Assembly (NCBI GenBank): GCA_905147135.1 | Contig: LR990067.1 | Coordinates: 2,790,001 to 2,854,000, forward strand | DNA from: Blastobasis lacticolella | Taxonomy: Eukaryota; Arthropoda; Insecta; Lepidoptera; Blastobasidae | DNA: 64,000 nucleotides | Direction of reading: 5' to 3' | In this document: one piece after another, positions 19,857 to 30,960 of the stretch | How positions within the stretch are numbered: position 1 is the stretch's first letter | Layout: each line of letters begins with the position of its first letter | Notes under the pieces: generated by a model | Told to the model about the DNA's origin: nothing | The model's input: only the letters and a program-made list of their open reading frames with translations | Databases searched by the model: none | Translations under genes and position numbers: made by a program

Positions 19857-21092
19857 ATGGCTTCTAACGTAGTACAGTGCATACATTGTAAAATTGTGAT
19901 AAATGAGGTGTTGGCATTCATTTGTAACAAAATGGATGTAATGGACGAGGATAGCATCACAAAAATTTGTTCAACTGCATTCTCTGAAGAGGACATTGTG
20001 AAGGCAAAGGACTTGCTGTTTGACTCCTTGCCGGAAAAACAGCGTAAGAAAATACGAAAGCGACAAGGGAAGACACCGCGTAATATCGGAGATATTGTCT
20101 GCTTGCTCAAGGAGACCGATCCTGAGAATAACCCCATCTTCGTGGCACGAGATCTCCAGAAGCTGCCTCCCGTCCATTTCGATCATGTGGACGTGACCCG
20201 GCTTCTCAAGGATATTGTGAGGCTTAAAAACGACGTGGACAGGATTAGTGAGGAGTACGCGACAGTGCAACAATTGCAAAAGGTCGAAACAGAGCTGGAA
20301 GCACTTAAGAGCGCGTCCATTGTGAACAATTTTTCCGGGCCCCGTTTTGTAAACAATAGGAGGGGCGCCTGCCTATTGCCAAGTTTTGAGTATAATAGTG
20401 GGCCTATGGGAATTGTGGTGAATAACTCGCATGGAGGATCATCTTCAGAAGATCAGGATATTGTTTTGTCGCCGGAGGGTAGTGTTGCTACAAAACCGTC
20501 GCAGATTTCTCCGCATGTAGAAGTACCGCCTTCTAACACGCCCGCTACAGCTGACCGGGTCAACGACGTGCGAACAGCGATGAGTCACGCAGCCGGCGCA
20601 GCCCCGCCGCCGCCCGCGCCGCTGTTACCGGCCGCCACTGCACCAATAACGAATGCGCGCTCACTGAGTGCATGCACAAGCGCAAGGGAAAGAAAGGAAG
20701 TATTGAAACCTCAAGTACGAGATAAGGAATGGACACTCGTTCAGAAAAAACGCCCGAAAAATCGCTTTGTAGGAAAGTCTGGAAAAGCAATCGTCGAGTC
20801 TAATTCCAAATTTAAAGCGGCAGATGTCCAACTACCTATTTTTATTTATAACGTCTCTAAGGAAGCATTGGAGTGTGATATTATGAATTATATAAAATCT
20901 AAAACTAACACAGAGGTACACTTGAAAAAGATTAGCATGAAAACTGCAAAGAAATATGCTGCTTTTAAAGTGTTTGTACCCAGAAGTAAGCTCGACTTGT
21001 TTTTAAGCGATGACTTTTGGCCAGATGGTGTTTTATATCGCCGTTTTGTTAATTTTGGTACCCGAAAATCATCAAGTTATGGCAGTGAATAA
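19857..21092 (+). CDS. Non-LTR retrotransposon ORF1 protein, 411 aa
   Basis: An ORF1 (RNA-binding/assembly-type) protein of a non-LTR element. Residues ~1-100 form an alpha-helical region (VLAFICNKMDVMDEDSITKI; IGDIVCLLKETDPENN; VARDLQKLPPVHFDHVDVTR), then a coiled-coil-like stretch (VRLKNDVDRISEEY, LQKVETELEALKSA), a low-complexity Pro/Ala region around 240-260, a basic patch (KKRPKNRFVGKSGK), and a C-terminal domain that may be RRM-like (LPIFIYNVSKEALECDIMNY). The helical start is shared with the fragment at 34,134-34,421. No zinc knuckles are visible. It overlaps ORF2 by 14 nt. The start ATG follows the leader directly (AAACAATGG). ORF is intact. Confidence 0.82.
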   Translation: MASNVVQCIHCKIVINEVLAFICNKMDVMDEDSITKICSTAFSEEDIVKAKDLLFDSLPEKQRKKIRKRQGKTPRNIGDIVCLLKETDPENNPIFVARDLQKLPPVHFDHVDVTRLLKDIVRLKNDVDRISEEYATVQQLQKVETELEALKSASIVNNFSGPRFVNNRRGACLLPSFEYNSGPMGIVVNNSHGGSSSEDQDIVLSPEGSVATKPSQISPHVEVPPSNTPATADRVNDVRTAMSHAAGAAPPPPAPLLPAATAPITNARSLSACTSARERKEVLKPQVRDKEWTLVQKKRPKNRFVGKSGKAIVESNSKFKAADVQLPIFIYNVSKEALECDIMNYIKSKTNTEVHLKKISMKTAKKYAAFKVFVPRSKLDLFLSDDFWPDGVLYRRFVNFGTRKSSSYGSE

Positions 21093-23857
21093 TATTAAAA
21101 TGGTAACTTTTAACTGTAAAAACGTGTTTCGATCAGTCAATGACATACGGAGACTGTGTCGCTCGGCGGACATTGTGGCGCTGCAGGAGACGTGGCTCCT
21201 TCAACACGACATACCGTACCTTGGCAGCATTGATGAGGAGTTCTCATACACCGGAAACTCTGCCGTCGATCTGTCTGCTGGTGTTCTGCGGGGGAGGCCA
21301 CATGGAGGAGTCGCCTTGCTGTGGCGAAAAACCGCGTTTCCATCGGTATCGGTGATTAAGTGTACCAGCGTTCGCCTCAATGCTATTAAGGTGGAGCTCT
21401 GTGACCGATCCATAATAGTGATGTCAGTGTATATGCCATGTGATGGTGAGGCCAATTTGACAGAGTTTACACAGTGCCTTAGTGAAATACATGCCATAAC
21501 TGAAACAAATGATGTGGAGTCTGTCTATGTACTTGGGGACTACAACGCGCATCCCGGTGAGTTGTTTGGCACCGAACTAATAAGTTTCTGCGGGGAACAG
21601 TCGTGGTCGTGTGTGGACATGGAGTTTCTACCCTGTAACACGTTCACATTCGTAAGTGACGCGCACGGGTCCCAAAGGTGGCTCGACCACTGCGTGGTTA
21701 CGAGTGTCGCGCGCCGCTCTGTGATCGCGGCTGAAGTGTTATACGATACTTATTGTTCTGACCACTACCCGTTACTTATTCATTGTTATATAAAGAATAT
21801 TATACCTAAGTACATTAAGGCTAAGTCTTATTGTAATAAGATAAAGTGGGGGGAAAGGGATAATTGTCAGATAGACGAATATTATAACTATTGTAATGAA
21901 CAGCTGAAACAAATAGATTTTCCATTTGAATTTACTGGGTGTTGTGATAAACTTTGCAATAATACAAGTCATAAGCTGCTATTGAATGAAATGTATTGTC
22001 GTATCGTGGGGGTGCTGACTGCGGCTGCCGAATATAATTATAAAGAGCGAAGGCAGAACCACCGGTGTGTGGCAGGGTGGAATCGACACGTTGGGGCCGC
22101 TCACAGGGCGGCTCGACTTTCTTTTCAGACCTGGGTGATCAGTGGGAAACCTAGATATGGGGACATTTATAATAGAATGCGTGACTCTCGAAAACTATTT
22201 AAATCGAAATTAAAATTTTGTCAGGATAATGAAACACAAATTAAAATGGATATTTTGGCAGAGTACCATACCAAGAAAAACTTTGGTAAATTCTGGAAAA
22301 CTACGAATAAGTTAAATCCTCAGTCGAGTTTACCTGTGAGTGTTGGTGGCTTTCACGAGTCGCATGACATAGCAGCCGCTTTTCAGCGTCACTTTGCAGT
22401 AGAGTCTCCGCTCGGGCGGGCGTCGCGGGGCGATGCGGGTGGTCATCCCGGGGACATTAGTGTACGTTTTTCAGCCAAAGTTGTGGCGACCATTATAAAA
22501 AATATGATAAGAGGCAAGTCCCCGGGTCATGACAACCTCAGCGTCGAACATTTGAAGTACGCCGGTGTACACCTACCAAGGGTCCTCGCAATGTTTTTTA
22601 ACCTATGTGTGAGTCATGGTTATCTGCCTGATGACCACGGTGGTTGTGCCAATTGTGAAAAATAAAACTGGTGATGTTTCGGACATGTCTAACTACAGGC
22701 CAATTTCACTGGCGACAATTATTGCTAAAGTACTGGACAGTTTGCTTGACAAGCAGCTTGATGAGCACCTCCACCTGCATGACGCGCAGTTTGGCTTTAG
22801 ACCACAACTTTCAACTGAAAGTGCCATCTTCTGTCTCAAGCAAACTGTTCAATACTACACTGCTAGAAAAACGCCAGTTTACGCATGTTATTTGGACCTG
22901 TCCAAAGCCTTTGACTTGGTGGCCTATGACAAGTTGTGGAAAAAGCTGGAGTCTGAAACCAAATTACCCTATGAAATTGTTACAATGTTTAGGTATTGGT
23001 ACAATCACCAGCAGAACGTTGTCAGGTGGGCAGGGGAGTACTCGGACGCGTATGGGTTGGAGTGCGGGGTGAGGCAGGGGGGGTTGAGCTCGCCCCGTCT
23101 CTTCAACCTTTATGTGAATCAGCTCATCGTTGAGCTCAGCAGCGCCGGCATCGGCTGCTCCGTAGATGGAGTGAGCGTAAGTAATATCAGTTACGCTGAT
23201 GACATGGTGCTGCTGAGCCCATCGGTGGCTGCTATGAGGACACTGTTGCACATATGCGAGACGTATGCGGGGGCACATGGGCTCAGATACAATGTAAAAA
23301 AGAGCGAATGTATGATTTTTAAAGCTGGTATCAAATGTTACTCTTTCGTACCCATTACTCTTTGCGGTATTCCTCTGAACAGGGTACATAAATTTAAGTA
23401 TCTGGGCCACTGGGTCACCGACGACTTGCGTGATTGCGAGGACGTTGATAGGGAGCGCAGGGCGCTGTCCGTCCGCTGCAACATGTTGGCTCGCAGGTTC
23501 GCGCGTTGCACGACAGAGGTCAAGTTGACGCTCTTTAGAGCATACTGTCAGAGTTTTTATACGTGCAGCCTGTGGACCGACTTCACGCAGCGGGCGTACA
23601 GCGCACTGCGCGTACAGTACAACGACGCGCTCAGGGTTCTGTTGAGAATGCCGCGTTTTTGTAGCGCCTCCGCAATGTTTGCGGATGCCCACATTGACGA
23701 CTTCTATGCCGTCATTCGGAAACGTAGCGCCTCATTGCTGGCTCGTCTCCGGGCTAGCACCAACGGAATCCTGGCCGCGCTGTCCGACCGCTGGGACTCG
23801 CCTATGATACGAAGATGGATGCAGTTGCATGTTAGTTCATCCCCGTTCATTCAATAG
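21079..23857 (+). pseudogene. Non-LTR ORF2: endonuclease plus RT, one frameshift
   Basis: The ATG at 21,079 (MAVNNIKMVTFNCKNV) overlaps the ORF1 stop by 14 nt. An AP-type endonuclease follows with ALQETW (catalytic Glu), GGVALLWR, VMSVYMPCDG, VLGDYNAH and CSDHYPLLIH. After a linker comes RT: IIKNMIRGKSPGHDNLSVEH, then a frameshift near 22,620-22,635, then NYRPISLATIIAKVLDSL, FGFRPQLSTESA, CYLDLSKAFD, CGVRQGGLSSPRLFNLYVN and ISYADDMVLL (catalytic YADD), ending at 23,857. A second ORF start after the shift is not a real start. Two reading frames otherwise free of stops over 2.8 kb indicate recent activity. Confidence 0.9.
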
Positions 23858-24180
23858 CAGAATAGTATTAAGATTTTGATTATAATGATTCAATTTTATT
23901 TTATTTTTTTTACTGTTAAAATTGTAATGACGTTGTAATTTGTGTTGTAATTGACATTGATATTGACATGGTAATTTGTATTGAATTTGACATTGATATC
24001 TTGACATTGTAATTTGTATCTATTGAATTTGACATTGATATCTTGACATTGTAATTGTAATTTTATTTTGTATTTAATTTGACATTGTACCTAATTTTGT
24101 AAGTGAGCGTATTAGTGTACTTATTTTATGGGCTACCATGAGCCTGAAATAAATGATTTTTATTTATTTTATTTTATTTA

Positions 24181-24537
24181 TAAATTCAGCTACGGCTTCA
24201 GTTTATGAGAGAGGCGTGACAGGACACCAGACTATGAACCGTATCACAATTACCACAAATGAAGGTTTCATCATCATCACCAGTGTTTTCCCATTGATGA
24301 TCTTGTTGAGTGGGAAACATCACAAATCCAATCACAAAGCTCGTGTACTGTCCCCGACCTCCATTACTGTAGGTACTTAGATTTACTACAAATATGTGAC
24401 ATACCTACCTACATAAAATTTTTAGTACTCGGCAAAAGACCCAATGTTACTTCGAGTGTGATCGAAACACTCCTTCATTAAATGCCATATGATTTTGGTC
24501 ATCCGTCAGCGCCATCCTAATTTTAAAAATAAGAGTA
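24181..24537. other. Spacer without recognised genes
   Basis: No domain or element is recognised. It lies between the non-LTR tail and the minisatellite, inside the LTR-bounded insertion. Confidence 0.4.
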
Positions 24538-25207
24538 ATGTTACCATACAGAAGAAATGACACACAGGCGAACCACAACACTGACGAAAGCTATCAGACG
24601 GGCAGCCACGCATTCGGGCCGCCACGCAACCGGGCCGGCACGCAACTGGACCTGCACAATAGCGAAATACCACACAGACTAGGTGCCACACAGACTGGGT
24701 GTCACTCTGGTCAGTACCACTCTAATCGTCAAACTACGAGTATATTCTATATCCTGTATCACGTCTGCCATAGCACGATACAGGTAAGATGTCACACAAG
24801 GGTAAATGGCACAGAGGCGAAATGCCACACAGCAAAATACCACACCGGCGAAATACCAAACAGGCGGAATGCCTCACAGGCTAAATGCCACACAGGCGAA
24901 ATGCCAAACAGGCGGGATGCCACACAGGCAAGATGCCACACAGGCAAGATGCCACACAGGCGAGATGCCACACAGGCGGGATGCCACACAGGCGGAATGC
25001 CACACAGGTGGGTGCCACAGAGGCGGAAGCCACACAGGCGGGAGCCACCCAGGCGGGAGCCACACAGGCGGGAGCCACACAGGCGGGATCCACACAGGCG
25101 GGAGCCACACAGGCGGGAGCCACACAGGCGGGAGCCACACAGGCGGGAGCCACACAGGCAGGAGCCACACAGGCGGGAGCCACACAAGCGGGAGCCACAC
25201 AGGCGTT
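24538..25207. repeat. 15-bp minisatellite (GCCACACAGGCGGGA)
   Basis: Tandem 15-bp units, diverged on the left (24,555-24,800: CACACAGACT-like pieces), intermediate at 24,800-25,010 (ATGCCACACAGGCGG) and nearly uniform at 25,017-25,205 (about 13 units). Because 15 is a multiple of three and the unit lacks stops, frames on both strands are open; none looks like a gene. Confidence 0.92.
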
Positions 25208-27054
25208 ATAAACATTGCCAACATATAAGCTCAGTGTTGTTCATTCGTCACATTTTTTAAACCAGTAGATACTTATAGACTCTAGTAATACCTCTTTCTA
25301 TAATATAGGGGCACCACTGTAGTAGCCGTACTTATATAACCAGTGCGTAGGTATCTACTGCTAGACTATACAGTATACTTTTTAATATGAAATTGCTGAA
25401 ATCATGAAGTAGTAACTTTAACACGCTTTACTTCACTAATAGCTGTCTATAGACTCTCAGCTCGTGGTCAATTCTTCGACCAAATCTGCACTAAGTCAGT
25501 GATAGGTAACACAGTCATATCTGCTATCATAACACGTAATAACGGTCTACGAGTTACATAACAAGTAATCGTCACAGACCCGAACAACTGTTCACGGTGA
25601 TATCTCTACAAAAACAACATTATCTCTACTGCTCAATATCAAAACTAAATCAGGAGTTTAATAATATGAAGCTCTCACGTTTATCTGTTACGCCAGTCAT
25701 AGGTAAGTTCTTACCATCCAGTTCATATGTTACCACACCAAAACTAAACAAGTAATAATCATCGTCATCAATTTTAACTGTTCGAACAAGTATACTCTAT
25801 CTAGACTTTACGTTACGCTTAAGCCTCCCATTTTGAAACGATTTAGCAATGATTGTAATAATGAAGGTGTACCATATACATACAAAAAAATTACAACATT
25901 AAATTTGCCATCTACAGCCACAACATCGAGACTTTCGGGGCTATCACACACATGATTTCCAGGCCACTCCAAGTCAGCCAAATAAATCAGGATATTTGAC
26001 CTCAACAACAGTTCAGGTACTACTAAACTTGTACTGGCAGAAGGATATAAAATCTCACCATTGCTTACACTGCCTCATCTTACTGGTACAACAACAGAAC
26101 TCGAAAAAGTTACTTTATATCGGTAATCATGGAAATTTCAGTACTCGGAGCTAAAGTTAATTTAATAAACCGACTATTGAACAATCACCAAAATATCTGG
26201 ACTTTCTTAACATAATTATCGTTCAACATTTTCTCACAAAGATTGAAACAACTACCTTCTATTAGCCACGCTCCCATAGCCTCCATCAGGCCGGTAAGCA
26301 ACCATAAAACTCTCCCACCATCAGTGATAAAACACGATCACCTCCATCCGATGATGCGAATTACGAAATTTTAAGAAAACAAAACTATCGCATAAATCTT
26401 ATAAAAACCTCGGCTCGATAGACGTCACATATTGAGTTAGCTTCTTAGATAGATTTGTCCAACAAAGTCTTTAACCAGGTCAAACTAAGTCATATTAACA
26501 TAGAACAAATTGTTTTCGGTCGAACTAAGTCACAGGTTTATCTTTAGTTACTCAAAACATAAATCGAAATTATCTACCGTAAATCAGTTCACTTACTCGT
26601 ATTTACTTTTGCTTTCGATTTATAACTTGATACCAACATAAAATTAAATTACTAACCAAACTACCCCTTTTTATCCATTTTGTAGTATTAAAAGAAACGT
26701 ATATGAGTGATCCCATTGTTACCGCGGATATCTTCTATAACATTGGGAAACTACGACCACAATAACAAACATACTGAAATATGGAAAAGTTCGTTCGAAT
26801 GTCTCCTGTTAAATGTAAACAAACACGCTAACAATTTTTATCTTTTTTTTACGATACATGTTGGCACCCTCCCGCTCGCATAGAAATCGCGGAGATCTGT
26901 ACTGAATCATTATTGAAATTTTTCACATTCGAAGCCTATCCCATCTCTAAGATAGAACATCCTAAAGTACACCAGCTAATTGTTCCACAAACTCACTGCT
27001 ACGGCATCCCTGCCACACTGTTATTATCAAATATTTACTTAATCAGCAATCTGG
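25208..27054. other. Unassigned noncoding stretch
   Basis: About 1.8 kb of moderately AT-rich DNA with no long ORF, no recognised domain and no match elsewhere in the window that I could see. It could belong to the interior of the LTR-bounded insertion or to older DNA. Confidence 0.45.
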
Positions 27055-27262
27055 AACGATTTATGGTGACGGGAAAAGTCGAAGGCAAGAGACCTAGAGG
27101 CCGAAGTCCGAAGAGATGGGCGGACCAAATATCCGAACGATACATCCGTCAACGTCACAGTACATCAGGCGACCGATGGAGACAAACTCCGAAGATGTCA
27201 CGATCCTCAGCAGTGAGGCAACGATCAAGAAGAAGAAGTCAATCAGCAGCAGTACCACCATA
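27055..27262 (+). mobile_element. RTE-type RT C-terminal remnant
   Basis: The + strand encodes VTGKVEGKRPRGRSPKRWAD then QISERYIRQRHST and DRWRQTPKMSRSS, which is the tail of an RTE-clade protein (GKVEG.R.RGR.P.RW.DQI pattern). No RT core is present. Confidence 0.7.
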
Positions 27263-28648
27263 ACGATGCTTACGTACTCAATTTATAAAAATAATAGGAC
27301 TATGCTTTCAAGTATTTCTTATTCTTGTTTTCCGACAACTGACGTGATGTTGGTAATACGTTAAATCATAGCGTATCATGTTTCAAGATGGTAAAATAAT
27401 CTTAGATTAAATGTCACTTTTTTATTTTAACACATTTAGAGGGATTTAACATAATTCTTACTATTTTTGTGGAGTGATTTATTTTTTCTCAGTAATATTC
27501 TATTAGACAGCCCACATTAATTGACATAGGTACCTAGGTAGGTAGGTAGGTAGCAAAAGCTAACATTTATTAAACTTGGCAGTAGTTTTTGACATCTATA
27601 CCAACAATTTGTAACACTGACCATAAATGACGTTCTTTTTGTTTTGTTTACATTCTTTCTATTTGTAGTTTCACTAAAGATACAAATTAACCTGCCCTTC
27701 TCTCTACTAAGGGCATCAATAGTGTTTCTGTCAGAATACTTTTCTGAATTATCAAAGTAAATAACTCTTAAAATCTGCTAGGGAGCCTCTTTTCAACACA
27801 GGTTTTTACCAAATAATAATTATGTATAGGACTCACCAGACAAAGAGGAACTGTCAATATCACATCATTTCTCAGTCATGTACGCAACACTCGCAGATTG
27901 TCTACCATCGTCCCATGTTGAAACAATCACGTTGAGGCTACCAGTCCCACGTTGCATTGGAATGTTGTTCTCGTAGGTGAAACGAACCGTTGTACACCAT
28001 TGTTATGCAATAGAAGAAAATAATTGTATTAGTAAAACTTAAAAAATAAAACAATAATACTCGCCGGTTTTAATCGTTTTATTTATCTGCAGAAATTTAA
28101 GCAATTCATTAAATTGTGGTGTCAAACCACACTGCTAAATGAATCTAAATCTAAGCATTTACTTAACTTCATTGAATAAACTTTAGCTGGCTAATTTAGA
28201 ACTACGTAAATTATTCAACTAACATTATTTCTTTTTTTTTTACATGAGTAATCTAAATTAAGTTTCGCAAAAACAAAGAATACATACCAAAGTGCCGTCC
28301 ATAGTAAGTTTCACTAGATTTTTAATAATGGTGTCAATATCCCAGTGGTGCTCTCGAAGGCCCGAGGTCTGCCTTGACCATAACCAATTGGTACAGATGA
28401 TTTGTTGTTTACTTTATAAATCCCCCAATCTGTCTGACGAAGTCTTTGTCTTATATCTCGGGGTGTTTGGACTCTTGGCTGCGCTTTGAACGTGTTTAAT
28501 CATTTTATATTTTAATGTAGGCAATTCAACTGGATCGAGTAATCACTTTCCTTTTATTATTACGCTTCCACAAAGCGTTATCTGCATTTTCTTTGTCGCT
28601 TCTCATCATACCATCTCTTGGGCGTTGCGTTCGTCATCCCACTTCTGA
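27263..28648. other. AT-rich stretch with TAGG microsatellite
   Basis: Contains (TAGG)n at ~27,531-27,556 and a short piece at ~28,350-28,400 (GAAGGCCCGAGGTCTGCCTTG) of the repeat seen at 17,370. No gene is seen. It lies just inside the right LTR-like repeat. Confidence 0.45.
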
Positions 28649-29106
28649 TGTCGTCGCGTGAAGGAAAGGGTGTATCAGGATCATTGTCATCAGGGTGGTG
28701 AGATCAGTATTAGATCGTCCAGATAAATTAAAGAAAAGGTTCACATTTACTCCACTGTATTTATTCCAATTCATTTTTGCACATCACTTATAATTTCACT
28801 TGAAATCAGAGCAGTATCACAATGTAGGCAGTTGAGGTGATTAACTTTCGTATTTCAAAAGTGATTTTAAAATTACTTTATTTTCAAACGTAAATAACAC
28901 TTTCTATAAACGAAATGTGGAGACAGTTTCAAGACGCGTCACTTCTCGGCGGCGGTCGCGCCAAGAATGGCCGCCACTCCGCCCGAGTCGTGCCGTCGAG
29001 ACTCTGTCAGCACGCCCCACCAGAGGGCGCACTCCCACTTCCGTTTTCTTCGTCATGAGTCCGTACTATTGACCACATGAGTCCGTACTATTGACCGCAT
29101 CCGTCA
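28649..29106. repeat. Right LTR-like direct repeat (458 bp)
   Basis: The partner of 18,998-19,456 in the same orientation, starting TGTCGTCG and ending CCGTCA. It is followed by TGTA and then by the N-terminal half of the jockey RT. Differences include TAAAGAAAAGG versus TAAAGATAAGG and one fewer C in CACGCCCC. Confidence 0.8.
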
Positions 29107-30180
29107 TGTATATATTGTGACGGCATTGTCATTATATCAATATTCCTGAATTTATCTCTTAGTGAAGTTCTAGGTATCAATTGATAAATTGCGCGAATAG
29201 CCATTTTCTGCAATACAAATACATTGTGCCAGTCGGCAGCGTGTCCCCATAGCAGTATGCCATAGGCCATAATACTGTGGAAATAACTAAAGTAAACTAA
29301 TCTTGCTGTAGCCTCGTCAGAAATACCTCGTATTTTATTTACAGCATATGCTGCAGAACTTAGCCTATTCGCCAATTTATCAATGTGACCCCATTGCAAT
29401 TTATTATCTAGAGTAAAGCCTAAAAATACTGTAGAATCAACAAGATTCAAATTTTCGCCTTTTATTTGTACATTAGTGGGCACTGATCTAACATTTGGCA
29501 AAGAGAATTTTAAACATTTTGTCTTCTTGCCATTCAGTAACAAATTATTAACCGTAAACCAGTTTACCACTTCTGCAATAGCCTTGTTCACGTCTTCATA
29601 TGTTAATTGTTGTCTTTTTACTTTAAACACTAAAGATGTATCGTCCGCGAACAAGACAATTTCATGGGTATCTTTTACAAAGTACGGTAAGTCATTTACA
29701 TAAACAAGAAACAAAAACGGGCCCAAAATAGATCCCTGGGGGACACCCATAGAGACAACAGACCCCATAGATATCTCTCCGTTCACATCAACTTTTTGAA
29801 TTCTATGACTCAAGTATGAATTTAGCAAGTTCAGGGCCAAGTCCTTTATTCCATAATGTTGTAATTTCCTGACCAAAATATCATGATTAACGCAATCAAA
29901 GGCTTTGGATAAATCACAGAAAACCCCTAAGGCATCACGTGATTCCTCCCAGGACCCCAAAGATATGTTTAATAAGTTCAACACCTGCATCAGCTGTTGA
30001 ACGACCGCGAGTAAAACCGAATTGTTTATGATGCAATAGGTTACTTCCATAAAAATGAGCTTTTAGTTGATTTAATATGATTTTCTCAAATATTTTACTT
30101 AGAGTCGGTAAAATTGAAACTGGTCTAAAATTTGTAGGATCCGTTGTATTACCAGTTTCCAACAATGGAATAACTTTACT
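29107..30180 (-). mobile_element. Jockey element: RT palm and fingers half
   Basis: The minus strand encodes NFRPVSILPTLSKIFEKII, HHKQFGFTRGRSTADA, then after a frameshift near 29,950-30,000 GVFCDLSKAFDCVNHDILV (first catalytic Asp), GVPQGSILGPFLFLVYVND and IVLFADDTSLVF (FADD), then VFLGFTLDNKLQWGHID and YGILLWGHAADWHNVFVLQK, ending IDIMTMPSQYI at 29,107, where the LTR-like repeat begins. The missing C terminus is at 18,620-18,993. The 5' side is cut at ~30,180 by a SINE; ORF1 and endonuclease are absent. Confidence 0.9.
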
Positions 30181-30189
30181 GTGTATGTA

Positions 30190-30345
30190 ACTTTAATAAC
30201 ACTTATTATAAACACTACACCCAGACCCGTAACAGAAATTAAAATTCATCATTTCAATTTCTGCTCGGCCGGGAATAGAACCCGGGACCTCTGCATGGCG
30301 ACCGGTATGTTCACCAACGGAATCACTTATGAAGTCATGAATACA
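30190..30345 (-). mobile_element. tRNA-derived SINE, partial
   Basis: ACACCCAGACCCGTAACAGA and ATCATTTCAATTTCTGCTCG, then GGGAATAGAACCCGGGACCT, match the SINE at 52,404-52,641, whose head is on the minus strand. The B box has one substitution and the body is shortened. Confidence 0.75.
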
Positions 30346-30414
30346 TTACAAACACATTTCTTTATTTGCGGTTTGTAAATAGCATTTTTCACGCTTTAAG
30401 CTAAACATATTCAT

Positions 30415-30560
30415 TGTTAGTTCGGAACCCTCATGGCACGGGTTCCACTCGTATTTACCTGTTTATTACTCTATCTTAGTTTATCACTGATTAGAGAGTG
30501 ATATTGCGGTAGAGACACGCTATTGGCTATTTCTACCAGCATGTCTCCACACGTTGGAGA
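30415..30560. repeat. GTTCGGAACCCTCATG repeat, pair of 39,945-40,095
   Basis: The segments at 30,415-30,560 and 39,945-40,090 are nearly the same (ATTAGAGAGTGATATTGCGG, AGACACGCTATTGGCTATTT). In both places a SINE remnant precedes it, so the pair is a copied composite. Confidence 0.75.
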
Positions 30561-30564
30561 AAGT

Positions 30565-30960
30565 ACGGCACGTGGTATTTGTAACAACAGGGGTCTACAA
30601 TCCAACCTGAACGCCGTCCACCATCAATCACCTTGAGACGGCAAAGCCCGCCTTACTCTTCCTAATCGAGACGCAAATATCACCTTCGGTCGACACTTAG
30701 TATCTTCACGATCCTGAATACAAATTAGAACCTAGATTTCTTCCTCGCGCTGGTGTGTGCCTATTCGTCAGTAATGTTCACTATCGACGACCTTACCTAC
30801 CTAAACTAGTTGTCAGTTAATATTGCTCGCAGATGACCTATCTTAAATTTGTACGCCGAATGGCAGGTCACAGTTGAGCACACTAATATCTAATGTGACA
30901 TCTTTTTTACCTGTGTTACCACAAATAAAAATAAATTGAAATTGAAATTGACTAAGGAAC
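30565..30960 (+). mobile_element. CR1/jockey-type endonuclease fragment and 3' tail
   Basis: At 30,572-30,792 the + strand is a decayed copy of the endonuclease start seen at 9,830-10,123 (CTGAACGCCGTCCACCATCA; stops and indels present). From ~30,800 to 30,960 a retroposon-like 3' end follows, CAAATAAAAATAAATTGAAATTG. An internally deleted element is likely. Confidence 0.65.

Larger units (their letters stand above)
19457..24180 (+). mobile_element. Nearly full-length CR1-like non-LTR retrotransposon
   Basis: Layout: GC-rich leader (to 19,856), ORF1 (19,857-21,092), ORF2 (21,079-23,857), then a 3' UTR with repeated TTTGACATTGATATCTTGAC units, GGGCTACCATGAGCCTGAAATAAA, and a TTTA-rich tail ending near 24,180. 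The exact 5' boundary next to the LTR-like repeat is not resolved. One frameshift in ORF2 is the only clear lesion. The clade (CR1, Daphne or a relative) cannot be fixed without alignment. Confidence 0.85.

Noticed and set aside
22671..23692. Overlapping ORFs inside the non-LTR ORF2 region on either strand
   Set aside because: They are shadows of the reverse transcriptase frame.
24800..25207. A CRISPR-like array
   Set aside because: Units are 15 bp and contiguous without unique spacers, and the genome is eukaryotic.
24538..25260. Long open frames on both strands in the 15-bp repeat, as a Gly/His/Thr-rich protein gene
   Set aside because: Open in several frames at once because the repeat unit is a multiple of three without stops; no start context or conserved domain.
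18998..29106. An intact LTR retrotransposon or endogenous retrovirus between the direct repeats
   Set aside because: No gag, protease, RT/RNase H, integrase or env reading frame of LTR type and no clear PBS or polypurine tract; the coding capacity inside belongs to a non-LTR element.
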